64,000 bases of DNA from Acidobacteriota bacterium. GTDB taxonomy: Bacteria; Acidobacteriota; Aminicenantia; S016-38. Made by a program: the position numbers and the translations under genes. How positions within the stretch are numbered: position 1 is the first letter of the stretch; every line of letters starts with the position of its first letter. The DNA lies in the NCBI GenBank assembly GCA_015486055.1, contig WFSJ01000059.1:26626-90625 (forward strand), given 5' to 3'. Of this stretch, positions 7,810 to 15,863 are shown piece by piece. The notes under the pieces were generated by a model. It worked only from the letters and a program-made list of their open reading frames with translations, searched no databases and had not been told where the DNA came from.

Positions 7810-9045
7810 ATGAGAATAAAGGCCTTCAAGGGATTAAGACCAAAAAAGGAACTTGTGGAAAAGGTAGCTTCCCCTCCTTATGACGTTCTTGGAAGGGAGG
7901 AAGCAAGGAAATTAGCAATGGGAAATCCTTTTTCATTCCTTCATGTGATAAAGCCGGAAATTGACCTTCCTGAAAATGTTGATATCTATGACGAGAAGGT
8001 CTACAGAAAAGGTGCCGAAAACCTGAGGAAATTCATTGGCCAGGGAATACTTGTGAAGGATGATGGTGATTATCTTTATATATACAGGCAGATAATGGAA
8101 AATCATAGTCAGACAGGACTCGTTGTTGGAGCTTCTTGCTGGGACTACATAGAGGGGAGGATAAAAAAGCACGAACTTACAAGGGAAGTAAAGGAAATGG
8201 ACAGGACAAATCATATAATTTATACAAATGCAAATACTGGTCCTGTTTTTCTTATTTACAGGGATGGAAAATCAAGGATAAAAGCCCTCATAAGGAAATA
8301 TACAGAAAATAGCTTTCCGGAATATGATTTCGCCTCAGATGGAATAAGACATACATTCTGGGTTGTGGGTGACCTAAATCTGGTAAAGGAAATCACGGAT
8401 GAGTTTTCCTCCCTTGATAATTTCTATATTGCAGACGGACATCACAGGGCAGCTTCAGCAGCAAGGGTAGCGAGGATGAGGAAGAGCGAAAATTCAAATC
8501 ATACGGGAAATGAAGAATATAACTATTTTCTTGCAGTTGTTTTTCCCCATGATGAGGTGAAAATCATGCCGTACAACAGGGTCGTGAGGGATCTTGGAGG
8601 CCTCACCTCTGAGAAATTTGTTGAAATGGTAAAGGAAAAATTTGAAATTTTAGATGGGAAACCCTCACCCGAGGAAAAACAAAGGATATCAATGTATCTT
8701 AATGGAAAATGGCACCTCTTAATTCCAAAGTCTGGCACTTATGGTCCCAAGGACCCTGTTTCTTCCCTTGATGTTTCCATCCTCCAGGAAAATCTCTTAT
8801 CGTCTATTTTAAAAATAGAAAACCCGAGGAAGGATTCAAGGATAAACTTTGTAGGGGGGATTAAGGGAACGAAATATTTGGAGAAGCTTGTGGACAAAGG
8901 CGAATACAGGATAGCTTTTTCAATGTATCCAACTTCAATTGAGGAACTTCTTCGGGTTGCAGACCAGGGCAGGACAATGCCTCCAAAATCAACATGGTTT
9001 GAGCCGAAACTTAAGAGCGGACTAGTAGTTCACCTTTTAGAATGA
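7810..9045 (+). CDS. DUF1015 family protein
   Basis: About 411 residues, full length for DUF1015. Recognisable pieces are 'FKGLRPKKELVEKVASPPYD' at the N-terminus, 'HELTREVKEMDRTNH' and 'NFYIADGHHRAASAARVA' in the middle, where a conserved His-His pair suggests an enzymatic role not yet established. The ATG at 7810 is preferred to the TTG at 7804 because AAGGAG (7797-7802) then has normal spacing. It ends in an ATGA overlap with lptD. The family is widespread in anaerobes, often near amino-acid or serine metabolism genes; no function is assigned. Confidence 0.85.
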   Translation: MRIKAFKGLRPKKELVEKVASPPYDVLGREEARKLAMGNPFSFLHVIKPEIDLPENVDIYDEKVYRKGAENLRKFIGQGILVKDDGDYLYIYRQIMENHSQTGLVVGASCWDYIEGRIKKHELTREVKEMDRTNHIIYTNANTGPVFLIYRDGKSRIKALIRKYTENSFPEYDFASDGIRHTFWVVGDLNLVKEITDEFSSLDNFYIADGHHRAASAARVARMRKSENSNHTGNEEYNYFLAVVFPHDEVKIMPYNRVVRDLGGLTSEKFVEMVKEKFEILDGKPSPEEKQRISMYLNGKWHLLIPKSGTYGPKDPVSSLDVSILQENLLSSILKIENPRKDSRINFVGGIKGTKYLEKLVDKGEYRIAFSMYPTSIEELLRVADQGRTMPPKSTWFEPKLKSGLVVHLLE

Positions 9046-11108
9046 GAAAGTTTTTCCTCCTTTTTCTTTCAATCTTCCTTATTGCTCAAGAAGTTCCGAA
9101 AATCACGGCTGATTATCAGAGAAAAATAGGAGATGTTCTTGAGGCGAGGGGAGATGTAGAGATAAGCTCATCCCAGGGGAAAGTATATGCTGATGTCCTC
9201 AGGGTTAACCTGAAGACAGGTGAGGCAGAGTTAAGGGGGAATGTAACATTGATAACAAAGAACAGCTTCATAGCCGGGAATGAGGCAAAATACAACATAA
9301 AAACAGGGAAGATGATATTCAAAGACGCTTGGGGATGGGCAAAACCAGGGATATTTATTCAGGGAAAGGAGATAAAAGGCGAATCAAAAAAGGAGTTCAC
9401 ATTTGAAGGGGGATGGTTCACCCCTTGCAATCAGACCTGTCCTGTGTGGGATTTAAGGGCAAGGAGGGGAAAATACATAGTTGACGACCATATATCAATG
9501 TGGGGAACTGTCCTGCGGATAAAGGGAATTCCTGTTTTCTATTTTCCCTACATCTATTACCCTGCAAAAAAGAAGAAAAGGAAAACAGGGTTTCTTATGC
9601 CGAAGTTCGGTTACAGCTCAAGCAAAGGATATTACCTTGGGGAAGACTTCTTCTGGGCCCCAAGAGACTGGTTCGATTTGACACTTTCCTATGACTATTT
9701 CTCAAACCTCGGGGGGATGACATCAGGGGAATACAGATATATTGCAAACCCAGGGAATTATGGGAAAGCCCTCATTTCATACTTGAAATACAAGGAGGGA
9801 AATTACGATTACCTCATAAAAGGGGCTGAGGTCCACGATATGGGTAAAAAATGGAAGCTCAACGGGAATTTTAACACTGTAAGCTCCTATGAATTCCTCT
9901 GGAATCTCTCCACGAATTATCAGACAGCTGTGCAGAGGAATTTCTATTCATCCCTCTATCTAACAAAATCCTGGATGGGTGGGAGTTTCATACTAAAGGC
10001 TGACGAGCAGAGAAGTTTCTATGGAGGAGAGCCTGTTATTTTCAGACACCTTCCTGAGATGAACTTGACAATGACAAGAAAAAGAATTCTTGGCTCCCTT
10101 TATTTTTCACACACCCTATTGGGGGATTATATACAGAAGGAAAAAAAGAAGGAAATGCAAACCCTCCAAAGGATTGTCTACACTCCCTCCCTTTACCTTA
10201 CTCTCGCTCCGCTTCCCTGGGTATCTTTTGATAACAGCCTGAATTTTCACATGGCTTATTACTCGGACTCAAAGGAAGGAAATAAAAGGAAAGGAGAGCC
10301 TTTAAAAATCTTCACTTACTCATATACTGGGATACTCACAGGTCCTATTTTCTACAGAATCTTCAACACCCCTTCCCTTTCCTATTCTCCGAAATTCAAG
10401 CATATAATAGAACCGGTCATAACATTCACTTACTCCCCAAGGGTAAGCAGTTATGAAAATGTGATAAGCTATGACCGTTACGATTATTTCCCTCAGGCAA
10501 ATTTTTTCTCCTTTGCTCTCAATAACAGAATAATGGCCAAAAAGAAAGTAGGGGATGAAAGAACACCTGTTGAAATATTTTCATTCTCAGTAGGGGGAAA
10601 TTATTACCCAAATCCCGAAAATGTTCTATCCGCCCTTGGAACAAAAATAACCCACAAGTTTTCCTCCCTGAATTTGAATCTCAGGTTTTCACCAACTGAA
10701 AGGATATCGCTATATTGGCTGGGAACTCTTGACCCTTATGGAAAAGACTTTCTTTATAATTCCATAACCCTTTCCTTTAAACCAAAATCCTTCCCCTTAT
10801 ACGCCAACCTCAACTATTTCACAACCCAATCTCCCAAGGAAGAGCAGTTCAATTTCCTGACGAGCCAGATGAGACTCTCAGGAGGTCTTAAGATTTCCCC
10901 CCTTGGACTTAATATATCCGGTGTATGGGACTACGACATAAAGAGGAAAAATACAAGGCAATATACCCTCTATGCCACTCTTAATCTTCAGTGCATTATG
11001 TTCTTATTCAGGTTTTCCTACCTCCCGTTCAGGAAGGAGAAATATTTCTTCAATGTTTCATTTTCCCTTCCTCAGGTTGGGATTGGCGTAAACAGATTCG
11101 GAGGCTAA
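9042..11108 (+). CDS. lptD: LPS-assembly outer-membrane protein LptD
   Basis: A 688-residue protein with an N-terminal signal peptide, an LptA-like OstA jellyroll domain (about 25-130, 'YADVLRVNLKTGEAELRGNV'), the 'WFTPCNQTCPVWDLRARRG' junction carrying the two-cysteine motif seen in LptD, and a C-terminal beta-barrel rich in alternating aromatics to the end. LptD inserts lipopolysaccharide in the outer leaflet, so this organism probably makes LPS. No lptE lipoprotein partner is encoded adjacent. It overlaps the DUF1015 gene by four bases and is followed closely by a nucleotidyltransferase. Confidence 0.93.
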   Translation: MRKFFLLFLSIFLIAQEVPKITADYQRKIGDVLEARGDVEISSSQGKVYADVLRVNLKTGEAELRGNVTLITKNSFIAGNEAKYNIKTGKMIFKDAWGWAKPGIFIQGKEIKGESKKEFTFEGGWFTPCNQTCPVWDLRARRGKYIVDDHISMWGTVLRIKGIPVFYFPYIYYPAKKKKRKTGFLMPKFGYSSSKGYYLGEDFFWAPRDWFDLTLSYDYFSNLGGMTSGEYRYIANPGNYGKALISYLKYKEGNYDYLIKGAEVHDMGKKWKLNGNFNTVSSYEFLWNLSTNYQTAVQRNFYSSLYLTKSWMGGSFILKADEQRSFYGGEPVIFRHLPEMNLTMTRKRILGSLYFSHTLLGDYIQKEKKKEMQTLQRIVYTPSLYLTLAPLPWVSFDNSLNFHMAYYSDSKEGNKRKGEPLKIFTYSYTGILTGPIFYRIFNTPSLSYSPKFKHIIEPVITFTYSPRVSSYENVISYDRYDYFPQANFFSFALNNRIMAKKKVGDERTPVEIFSFSVGGNYYPNPENVLSALGTKITHKFSSLNLNLRFSPTERISLYWLGTLDPYGKDFLYNSITLSFKPKSFPLYANLNYFTTQSPKEEQFNFLTSQMRLSGGLKISPLGLNISGVWDYDIKRKNTRQYTLYATLNLQCIMFLFRFSYLPFRKEKYFFNVSFSLPQVGIGVNRFGG

Positions 11109-11110
11109 AG

Positions 11111-12175
11111 ATGAAGGGACTTGTTCTCAGCGGAGGTGAAGGCACAAGGCTAAGGCCAATAACCTTCACCCAAGCAAAACAGCTTATCCCTGTTGCGAAT
11201 AAACCGATACTCTTCTATGGGCTTGAAGCCCTCTCAAGGGCAAGGATAAAAGATGTGGGAATAGTTGTTGGGAATACTCACAAGGAAATAGAGGATACCG
11301 TGGGGAAAGGGCAGGATTTTTCTCTTAATATAACTTACATCCACCAGGAAAAGCCCTTGGGTTTAGCCCATGCTATTTTAGTATCTCAGGTTTTCCTTTC
11401 AGGTGAGGACTTTCTGATGTACCTCGGGGACAATATTCTGAAGGAGGAGCTTTCCCCTTTTAAGGAGAGATTTGAAAGGGAAAAAGCAGATGCTCTTCTT
11501 CTGCTTGTTGAGATAGAAAATCCGTCCCAGTTCGGTGTTGCTGAAATAAAGGGTGACAGAATTGTGAAACTCGTTGAAAAACCCAAGGTTCCACCTTCAA
11601 ATCTTGCTCTTGCAGGAGTTTATCTCTTTTCTCCGAAAATTATGGAAGCGGCAAAAAGGATAAAGCCATCATGGAGAGAAGAACTGGAAATAACCGATGC
11701 GATAAATGAACTCCTCAAAGGTGGAGGGAAGGTGATATTCAAGAGAGCTTCTGGATGGTGGAAAGACACTGGGAAGCTTGATGACCTCCTTGAAGCAAAC
11801 AGGCTCGTCCTTGACGGTCTCCAGGCTGATATAAAAGGGAGGCTTGAAAATTCAAAAGTTGAGGGAAGGGTAAAAATCGAAGAGAACGCAGAGATAATAA
11901 ATTCCACGATTCTTGGGCCTGTAATAATAGGCAGGGGCTGCAGGATAAAAAATAGCTATATAGGGCCATACACTTCAATTCAGGAGAGAACCCTGATTGA
12001 TAAGGTTGAATTGGAAAATTCTATTGTGCTTCAGGAGAGCGAGATTATAAGAATTAAGGGAAGAGTAAGCTCATCATTGGTTGGCAGAGGAGTTAAGATA
12101 ATTCACAAGGACAATCATCCAAAGGGACTATCTTTTATGGTAGGTGAAAAAAGCACGATAGAGTTTAGGGATTGA
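11111..12175 (+). CDS. Glucose-1-phosphate thymidylyltransferase, long form with left-handed beta-helix
   Basis: The product (354 residues) begins 'MKGLVLSGGEGTRLRPITFT', the nucleotide-binding loop of sugar-phosphate nucleotidylyltransferases, followed by 'KQLIPVANKPILFY' and 'YLGDNIL' with the metal aspartate. 'WWKDTGKLDDLLEANR' is typical of the dTDP-glucose long form (StrD-like). The C-terminal third has hexapeptide repeats forming a beta-helix ('NSTILGPVIIGRGCRIKNSY'). The start at 11111 follows the lptD stop and a GAGG site; an upstream in-frame ATG at 10991 lies deep inside lptD and is rejected. It likely supplies activated deoxysugars for LPS or exopolysaccharide. Confidence 0.88.
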   Translation: MKGLVLSGGEGTRLRPITFTQAKQLIPVANKPILFYGLEALSRARIKDVGIVVGNTHKEIEDTVGKGQDFSLNITYIHQEKPLGLAHAILVSQVFLSGEDFLMYLGDNILKEELSPFKERFEREKADALLLLVEIENPSQFGVAEIKGDRIVKLVEKPKVPPSNLALAGVYLFSPKIMEAAKRIKPSWREELEITDAINELLKGGGKVIFKRASGWWKDTGKLDDLLEANRLVLDGLQADIKGRLENSKVEGRVKIEENAEIINSTILGPVIIGRGCRIKNSYIGPYTSIQERTLIDKVELENSIVLQESEIIRIKGRVSSSLVGRGVKIIHKDNHPKGLSFMVGEKSTIEFRD

Positions 12176-12200
12176 GAAGGTTCATTTCCAGGTGTAAAAT
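12172..12200 (+). promoter_or_regulatory. Leaderless promoter of the Memo-like gene
   Basis: TTGAGA (12172-12177), 17 bases, TAAAAT (12195-12200), then only six bases to the ATG at 12207. No Shine-Dalgarno sequence at normal spacing. The predicted first RNA base is the start codon. Confidence 0.65.
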
Positions 12201-12206
12201 TTCTTC

Positions 12207-13244
12207 ATGAGAAAAATTCTATTTTTTGCAATTCTCTTTTCTATGGTTTTTGCGGGGGAAATAAGGCATTTCCACGACAATGTTGGATTCTGCACAAGGG
12301 CACCCCAAATAGAAGCAATAGTGAAAGCAGCGACTGCATTTGAGAAGAATAGCCTGAAAAAAGAGCAAAAGAAGGGATTCTTTGCTGTTATCTCCCCCCA
12401 CGATGACCATATCTATGCAGGAAGGGTATATGTTCATGCAATTCCAAAAATAGCCTCAGCAAAGACAGTGGTGATATTCGCAGTTACCCATCACATTGCA
12501 CGGATGGCAATGAAAAATCCCAGAGACATTCTGATTTTTGATAAGTTCCAGAAATGGGAAGCTCCGTATTCTCCAGTGGAAATTGATACAAACTTAAGGG
12601 CGTATCTTGAGTCCAACTTAGAAAAGGATGATTTTATAGTCTCCAACAAGGCCCAGAAGCTTGAACATTCAGCAGAAGCCATGGTTCCATTCCTTCAGTA
12701 TTACAACAGGAAAGTGAAAATCCTCGCTATGATGGTAACCGGTATGGGATTTTGGAGAATGAAGGATCTCTCAAGCCGCCTTGCCAGAGCTTTGAACTCT
12801 TATATGAAGGAAAATCAACTGAAACTTGGAAAGGACATTGCCTTCATAATTTCCACAGACACAACCCATTATGGCCCTGATTTCAACTATTCTCCCTTTG
12901 GCCTTGATGAGGATGCTCACAGAAAGGCTACCTCCCAGGACATTCAGCTCGGTAGAAAATTTCTTTCAGGAAAAATCACAGAGGACAAACTAAGACTTTT
13001 CACTGACAGGCTGTGGGGAGAAAAAATACCGTGGTGTGGAAAATTCTCAGTCCCATTTGGGATGCTCACAATATTGAATATTTCCAAACTTCAGGGGAAA
13101 AGCCTTGAGGGACTTCCATTAAGATATAGTGACAGCTACACCCTTGGAGTTCTTCCAGTTTTCAGAAAGGGAATTGGAACAACAGCTCCCTTTTCCTTAA
13201 AGCACTGGGTAGGCTATTGGGCAATAGGTTATAGATTGAAATAG
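12207..13244 (+). CDS. Exported MEMO1-family protein (AmmeMemoRadiSam protein B-like)
   Basis: 345 residues with a cleavable signal peptide (MRKILFFAILFSMVFAG) and then a Memo fold: 'VISPHDDHIYAGRVY' with His65 (usual family motif PHAGYxYSG), 'KLEHSAEAMVPFLQYY', 'IISTDTTHYG' and a late cysteine in 'WCGKFSVPFGM'. These His/Asp/Cys positions correspond to the metal-binding cleft of Memo and the related extradiol dioxygenase LigB fold. Family members normally are cytoplasmic and encoded beside AMMECR1 and radical SAM partners; none is present here. Enzymatic function is unknown. Confidence 0.82.
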   Translation: MRKILFFAILFSMVFAGEIRHFHDNVGFCTRAPQIEAIVKAATAFEKNSLKKEQKKGFFAVISPHDDHIYAGRVYVHAIPKIASAKTVVIFAVTHHIARMAMKNPRDILIFDKFQKWEAPYSPVEIDTNLRAYLESNLEKDDFIVSNKAQKLEHSAEAMVPFLQYYNRKVKILAMMVTGMGFWRMKDLSSRLARALNSYMKENQLKLGKDIAFIISTDTTHYGPDFNYSPFGLDEDAHRKATSQDIQLGRKFLSGKITEDKLRLFTDRLWGEKIPWCGKFSVPFGMLTILNISKLQGKSLEGLPLRYSDSYTLGVLPVFRKGIGTTAPFSLKHWVGYWAIGYRLK

Positions 13245-13421
13245 GTCTAAAAGGAGTTCTTTAGAATATGCCAGAATGTTTAAAGAGAACTGGATTGTGG
13301 CGTGATCATATAAAATGATGGAAATAAACAAATCTTAATGCCCAGAGGATGGCAAAACTTAGGATTAAGACACACCGGATAAATATAGCGTTTGGAGGCG
13401 AGAACATTTTGAGGCGCCGTG

Positions 13422-13657
13422 GATGTTGAAGGTGATTAGGACAAGCTTCTTAAACTCCTCTTGCCTTCAGAGTTGCCCAGTCAACAGTCTTATCCAAAAT
13501 TGACCTCCTTCCTTATCTTGATATTTCATTGGAAAAGACAAAGGAAAATATAAAAAATACCGATCCCGAGATGAAAATATCTATCTTTCCCTAAAAAACT
13601 GGCGAAGAATTGGACAGCTGGGTTGAATTTTTGAAGAAAAGTAGAAAAAAACTCTAA
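13422..13657 (+). pseudogene. Decayed remnant of hydrogenase/urease nickel-insertion GTPase HypB
   Basis: The frame from 13454 reads 'FRVAQSTVLSKIDLLPYLDI' then 'SLEKTKENIKNTDPEMKI', a TAA at 13592-13594, then 'KTGEELDSWVEFLKK' and a stop at 13655-13657. This follows the HypB C-terminal half: G4 motif NKIDLLPY, the 'NP' helix and 'SAKTGEGLDEW'. Just upstream in another frame (13422-13453) 'VEGD', a stop, and 'DKLLK' match HypB 'TEGEDKPLKYP'. The P-loop half is gone. Stops and a frameshift make this a dead gene. Bases 13245-13421 show no identifiable gene. Confidence 0.7.
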
Positions 13658-13675
13658 GCTTCCTATAATCTAAAT

Positions 13676-14797
13676 GTGAGGATAAAAGTAAAACCTGAGG
13701 ATTTTATTGTAAAGGAGAAACTGAAGCTTCAGCCCTCCAAGAGGGGAAAATATGTTCTCTACAGGATAGAAAAAATGGGATGGTCAACTCTTGAGCTCCT
13801 TTCTCATTTGAGAATAAACTACGGGCTTGAGATAAAACACGCAGGGCATAAAGATCGCCGTTCTCTCTCCGTCCAGTATGGAACATCTCTCCAAGATGTT
13901 GAAACAATTAAGGGGAATGGATTCCTTGTCCAGAAAATCGGCTATTGGTGGAGCGAAATAGAACCTTCTGATATCGAAAGTAACCAATTTCTTGTAAAAA
14001 TAAGGGATGTGGAAAAGCCCTCGCTTCTTGATTCCCTTAAGAAATCAGCGGAGGGATTTCCGAACTACTACGATGAACAGAGATTTGGGTGGAGGACAAA
14101 AGAAGGGCTCGTTGGTGAACTTCTATTAAAAGGTGAAACTGAAAAGGCTCTCTTTCTTTATATGACTACAATAAGAAAGAGTGATTCTCCTTCTATGAAA
14201 GAAATAAAAAAATATGTTAAAGAGAATTGGAGAAACTGGGAAAGTCTGGAGAGCTTAGTTCCAGTCCAGTTTAAACCCGTTTTTAATAACCTGAAGGAAG
14301 GGAAGGATTTTCTTAAAGCGTGGTCTGCTTTTCCCCGGGGAATTCTTACAATAATTCTTACAGGAGTTCAATCCTGGTATTGGAATCTTTTGCTGAGTAG
14401 AAGGCTTAAAAAGGAAAGTAAGTTTTTTATAAAAATATCAGGGGTAAGGTTTGCTTGTAACCTTAACAAGGAGGGAGAGGAACTACCTCTTCTGGGGAAT
14501 GATGACCATTCCCTTCAAATTTATTCAAGAATCCTGAAGGAAAAAGGAATAGGCTCACTGGGACTCAAGGAACTGGGCTTTAAATTTAAATCTACTATGA
14601 GAAAAACTTTTGTGAGAGTTGAAAACTTTGAAGGAGAAGTAATGGAGGATGAGCTTTATCCCGGGAAAAAGGCCATTTTCTTACGCTTTTCCCTTCCAGT
14701 TGGTTCCTATGCAACGACTTTAATTAAAGTAGGAGAGGCATATAACAAAGCATTAAGAGCAGGGCTACCGGGATTTGAACCCGGGTCTGATGGCTGA
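13676..14797 (+). CDS. truD: tRNA pseudouridine(13) synthase TruD
   Basis: About 373 residues. The catalytic aspartate is Asp60 in 'HAGHKDRRSLS' (family GxKDxxA/S), and 'PNYYDEQRFG' is the hallmark TruD motif. TruD isomerises U13 in the D-arm of tRNAs such as tRNA-Glu. It starts with GTG at 13676, six bases after TATAAT (13664-13669), with no Shine-Dalgarno site, so the mRNA is probably leaderless. The last 13 codons ('RAGLPGFEPGSDG') are antisense to the tRNA-Glu gene and are unlikely to be functional protein sequence selected for itself. Confidence 0.9.
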   Translation: MRIKVKPEDFIVKEKLKLQPSKRGKYVLYRIEKMGWSTLELLSHLRINYGLEIKHAGHKDRRSLSVQYGTSLQDVETIKGNGFLVQKIGYWWSEIEPSDIESNQFLVKIRDVEKPSLLDSLKKSAEGFPNYYDEQRFGWRTKEGLVGELLLKGETEKALFLYMTTIRKSDSPSMKEIKKYVKENWRNWESLESLVPVQFKPVFNNLKEGKDFLKAWSAFPRGILTIILTGVQSWYWNLLLSRRLKKESKFFIKISGVRFACNLNKEGEELPLLGNDDHSLQIYSRILKEKGIGSLGLKELGFKFKSTMRKTFVRVENFEGEVMEDELYPGKKAIFLRFSLPVGSYATTLIKVGEAYNKALRAGLPGFEPGSDG

Positions 14798-14832
14798 GAA
14801 CCATCTGTCCTTGGCCCCTAGACGATAGCCCC
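14760..14832 (-). tRNA. tRNA-Glu (CUC)
   Basis: Minus-strand cloverleaf: acceptor GGGGCTA pairs with TAGCCCT (one G-U at position 1-72), anticodon stem GATGG/CCATC with loop TTCTCAG giving anticodon CUC, T-arm CCGGGTTCAAATCCCGG, discriminator G. CCA is not encoded. It overlaps the 3' end of truD on the opposite strand and lies 5 bases from the tRNA-Gln gene, with which it is probably co-transcribed. Confidence 0.9.
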
Positions 14833-14837
14833 ACCTA

Positions 14838-14911
14838 TGGCTGGGAAGCAGGGATTCGAACCCCGATTCGCGGATCCAGAGTCCGCTGTCCTGCCGTTGG
14901 ACGACTTCCCA
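14838..14911 (-). tRNA. tRNA-Gln (CUG) with encoded CCA
   Basis: Minus-strand cloverleaf: acceptor TGGGAAG/CTTCCCA, D-arm GTCC/GGAC, anticodon stem GCGGA/TCCGC with loop CTCTGGA (anticodon CUG), T-loop TTCGAAT, discriminator G followed by CCA (14840-14838) in the DNA. The presence of gatB in the window means Gln-tRNA can be made by transamidation of misacylated Glu-tRNA-Gln. Confidence 0.92.
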
Positions 14912-14920
14912 GCAAGGATT

Positions 14921-14948
14921 ATTCTACCAGTTTTCTTTCCAATGTCAA
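14921..14948 (-). promoter_or_regulatory. Promoter of the tRNA-Gln/tRNA-Glu unit
   Basis: Minus-strand TTGACA (14948-14943), 16 bases, TAGAAT (14926-14921), nine bases before the 5' end of tRNA-Gln. Confidence 0.7.
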
Positions 14949-15040
14949 TACTTTTCTTGTGAGGGCCATACCATTAATTCAATAAAATTTACCTTATAAT
15001 TAAATGTGTCCCTGAGTGGTTATCCCTGTAAAATATTCAT

Positions 15041-15808
15041 ATGGGAAAAATATATAAGATACTCGGAAAGTTTAAGGGAGGAGCTATTGCTTTCTCAGGA
15101 GGAAGAGATTCCCTTGCCCTCTCTCTTATTGCAAAAGAAGTTTTCGGGAAAGATCATCTTTGTATAACTATAAAATACCCTTATACTCACCGGTGGACGG
15201 TGGATAATGCTAAGGAAATGGCGAAGAGGTTCTTACTGAATCACAAAGTTGTAGAGCTTCCTATCCCTTATGAACTCAGGGAAAACCAGCCACTCCGTTG
15301 CTACTGGTGCAAGAAGAAAATGTTTCAGACAATAAAGAAATACCTAAAAGAAGATTGGGCAGTATTCGAGGGAAGCACAAAGGGAGAGGAAGACAGAGAA
15401 GGACTCAGGGCCGCCTGGGAAGAAAGAGTAATATCTCCATTTTTATTAGCTGAAATCGGCGAAAGTGGAATTAAAAAAATCCTGAAGGAAAGAGGAGTTG
15501 AAAAAATTCCTTCGGAAACATGCCTCCTTACAAGACTTCCCACATGGTCTAAGGTAAATTTAGAACTTCTGCGAAGGATAGAATCCCTGGAAGATTTTGT
15601 AAGGCAGGCAGGAATCAAAAAAGTAAGAGCACGATATCATAATAAACTTATAAGGATAGAAGTTGAGAATAAGGATATGGGAAAACTCTTCAGGATGAGA
15701 AAGGAGGTCTCAAAATACGCGAAGAATCTTGGTTTCAATTTTGTAACTATCGATCTGGATGGCTATAAGAAAAGCCAAAATAATTCCTTTCTGTGCAGTG
15801 GTGATTAA
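15041..15808 (+). CDS. larE: LarE-like ATP-dependent sacrificial sulfur transferase
   Basis: 255 residues of the PP-loop ATPase superfamily: 'AFSGGRDSLALSL' (residues 17-29) binds ATP, 'RCYWCKKKMF' (Cys87, Cys90) and 'PSETCLLTRLP' (Cys161) match LarE motifs; Cys161 aligns with the cysteine that donates its sulfur in the Lactiplantibacillus enzyme. LarE sulfurates the nicotinate-derived precursor of the nickel-pincer nucleotide cofactor. No larB, larC or larA is in the window. A TAAAAT box (15029-15034) lies six bases before the ATG, consistent with a leaderless message; a second TATAAT is at 14995-15000. Confidence 0.82.
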   Translation: MGKIYKILGKFKGGAIAFSGGRDSLALSLIAKEVFGKDHLCITIKYPYTHRWTVDNAKEMAKRFLLNHKVVELPIPYELRENQPLRCYWCKKKMFQTIKKYLKEDWAVFEGSTKGEEDREGLRAAWEERVISPFLLAEIGESGIKKILKERGVEKIPSETCLLTRLPTWSKVNLELLRRIESLEDFVRQAGIKKVRARYHNKLIRIEVENKDMGKLFRMRKEVSKYAKNLGFNFVTIDLDGYKKSQNNSFLCSGD

Positions 15809-15863
15809 TCTTTCATTAAAATCTTTGGTCCCAATTCTGGGTTTGTCCTTTTTGTAAAATGCA

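Noticed and set aside
10991-11110. Longer N-terminus for the nucleotidyltransferase
   Set aside because: The extension lies wholly inside lptD; the family begins at MKGLVLSGG at 11111 after a ribosome site.
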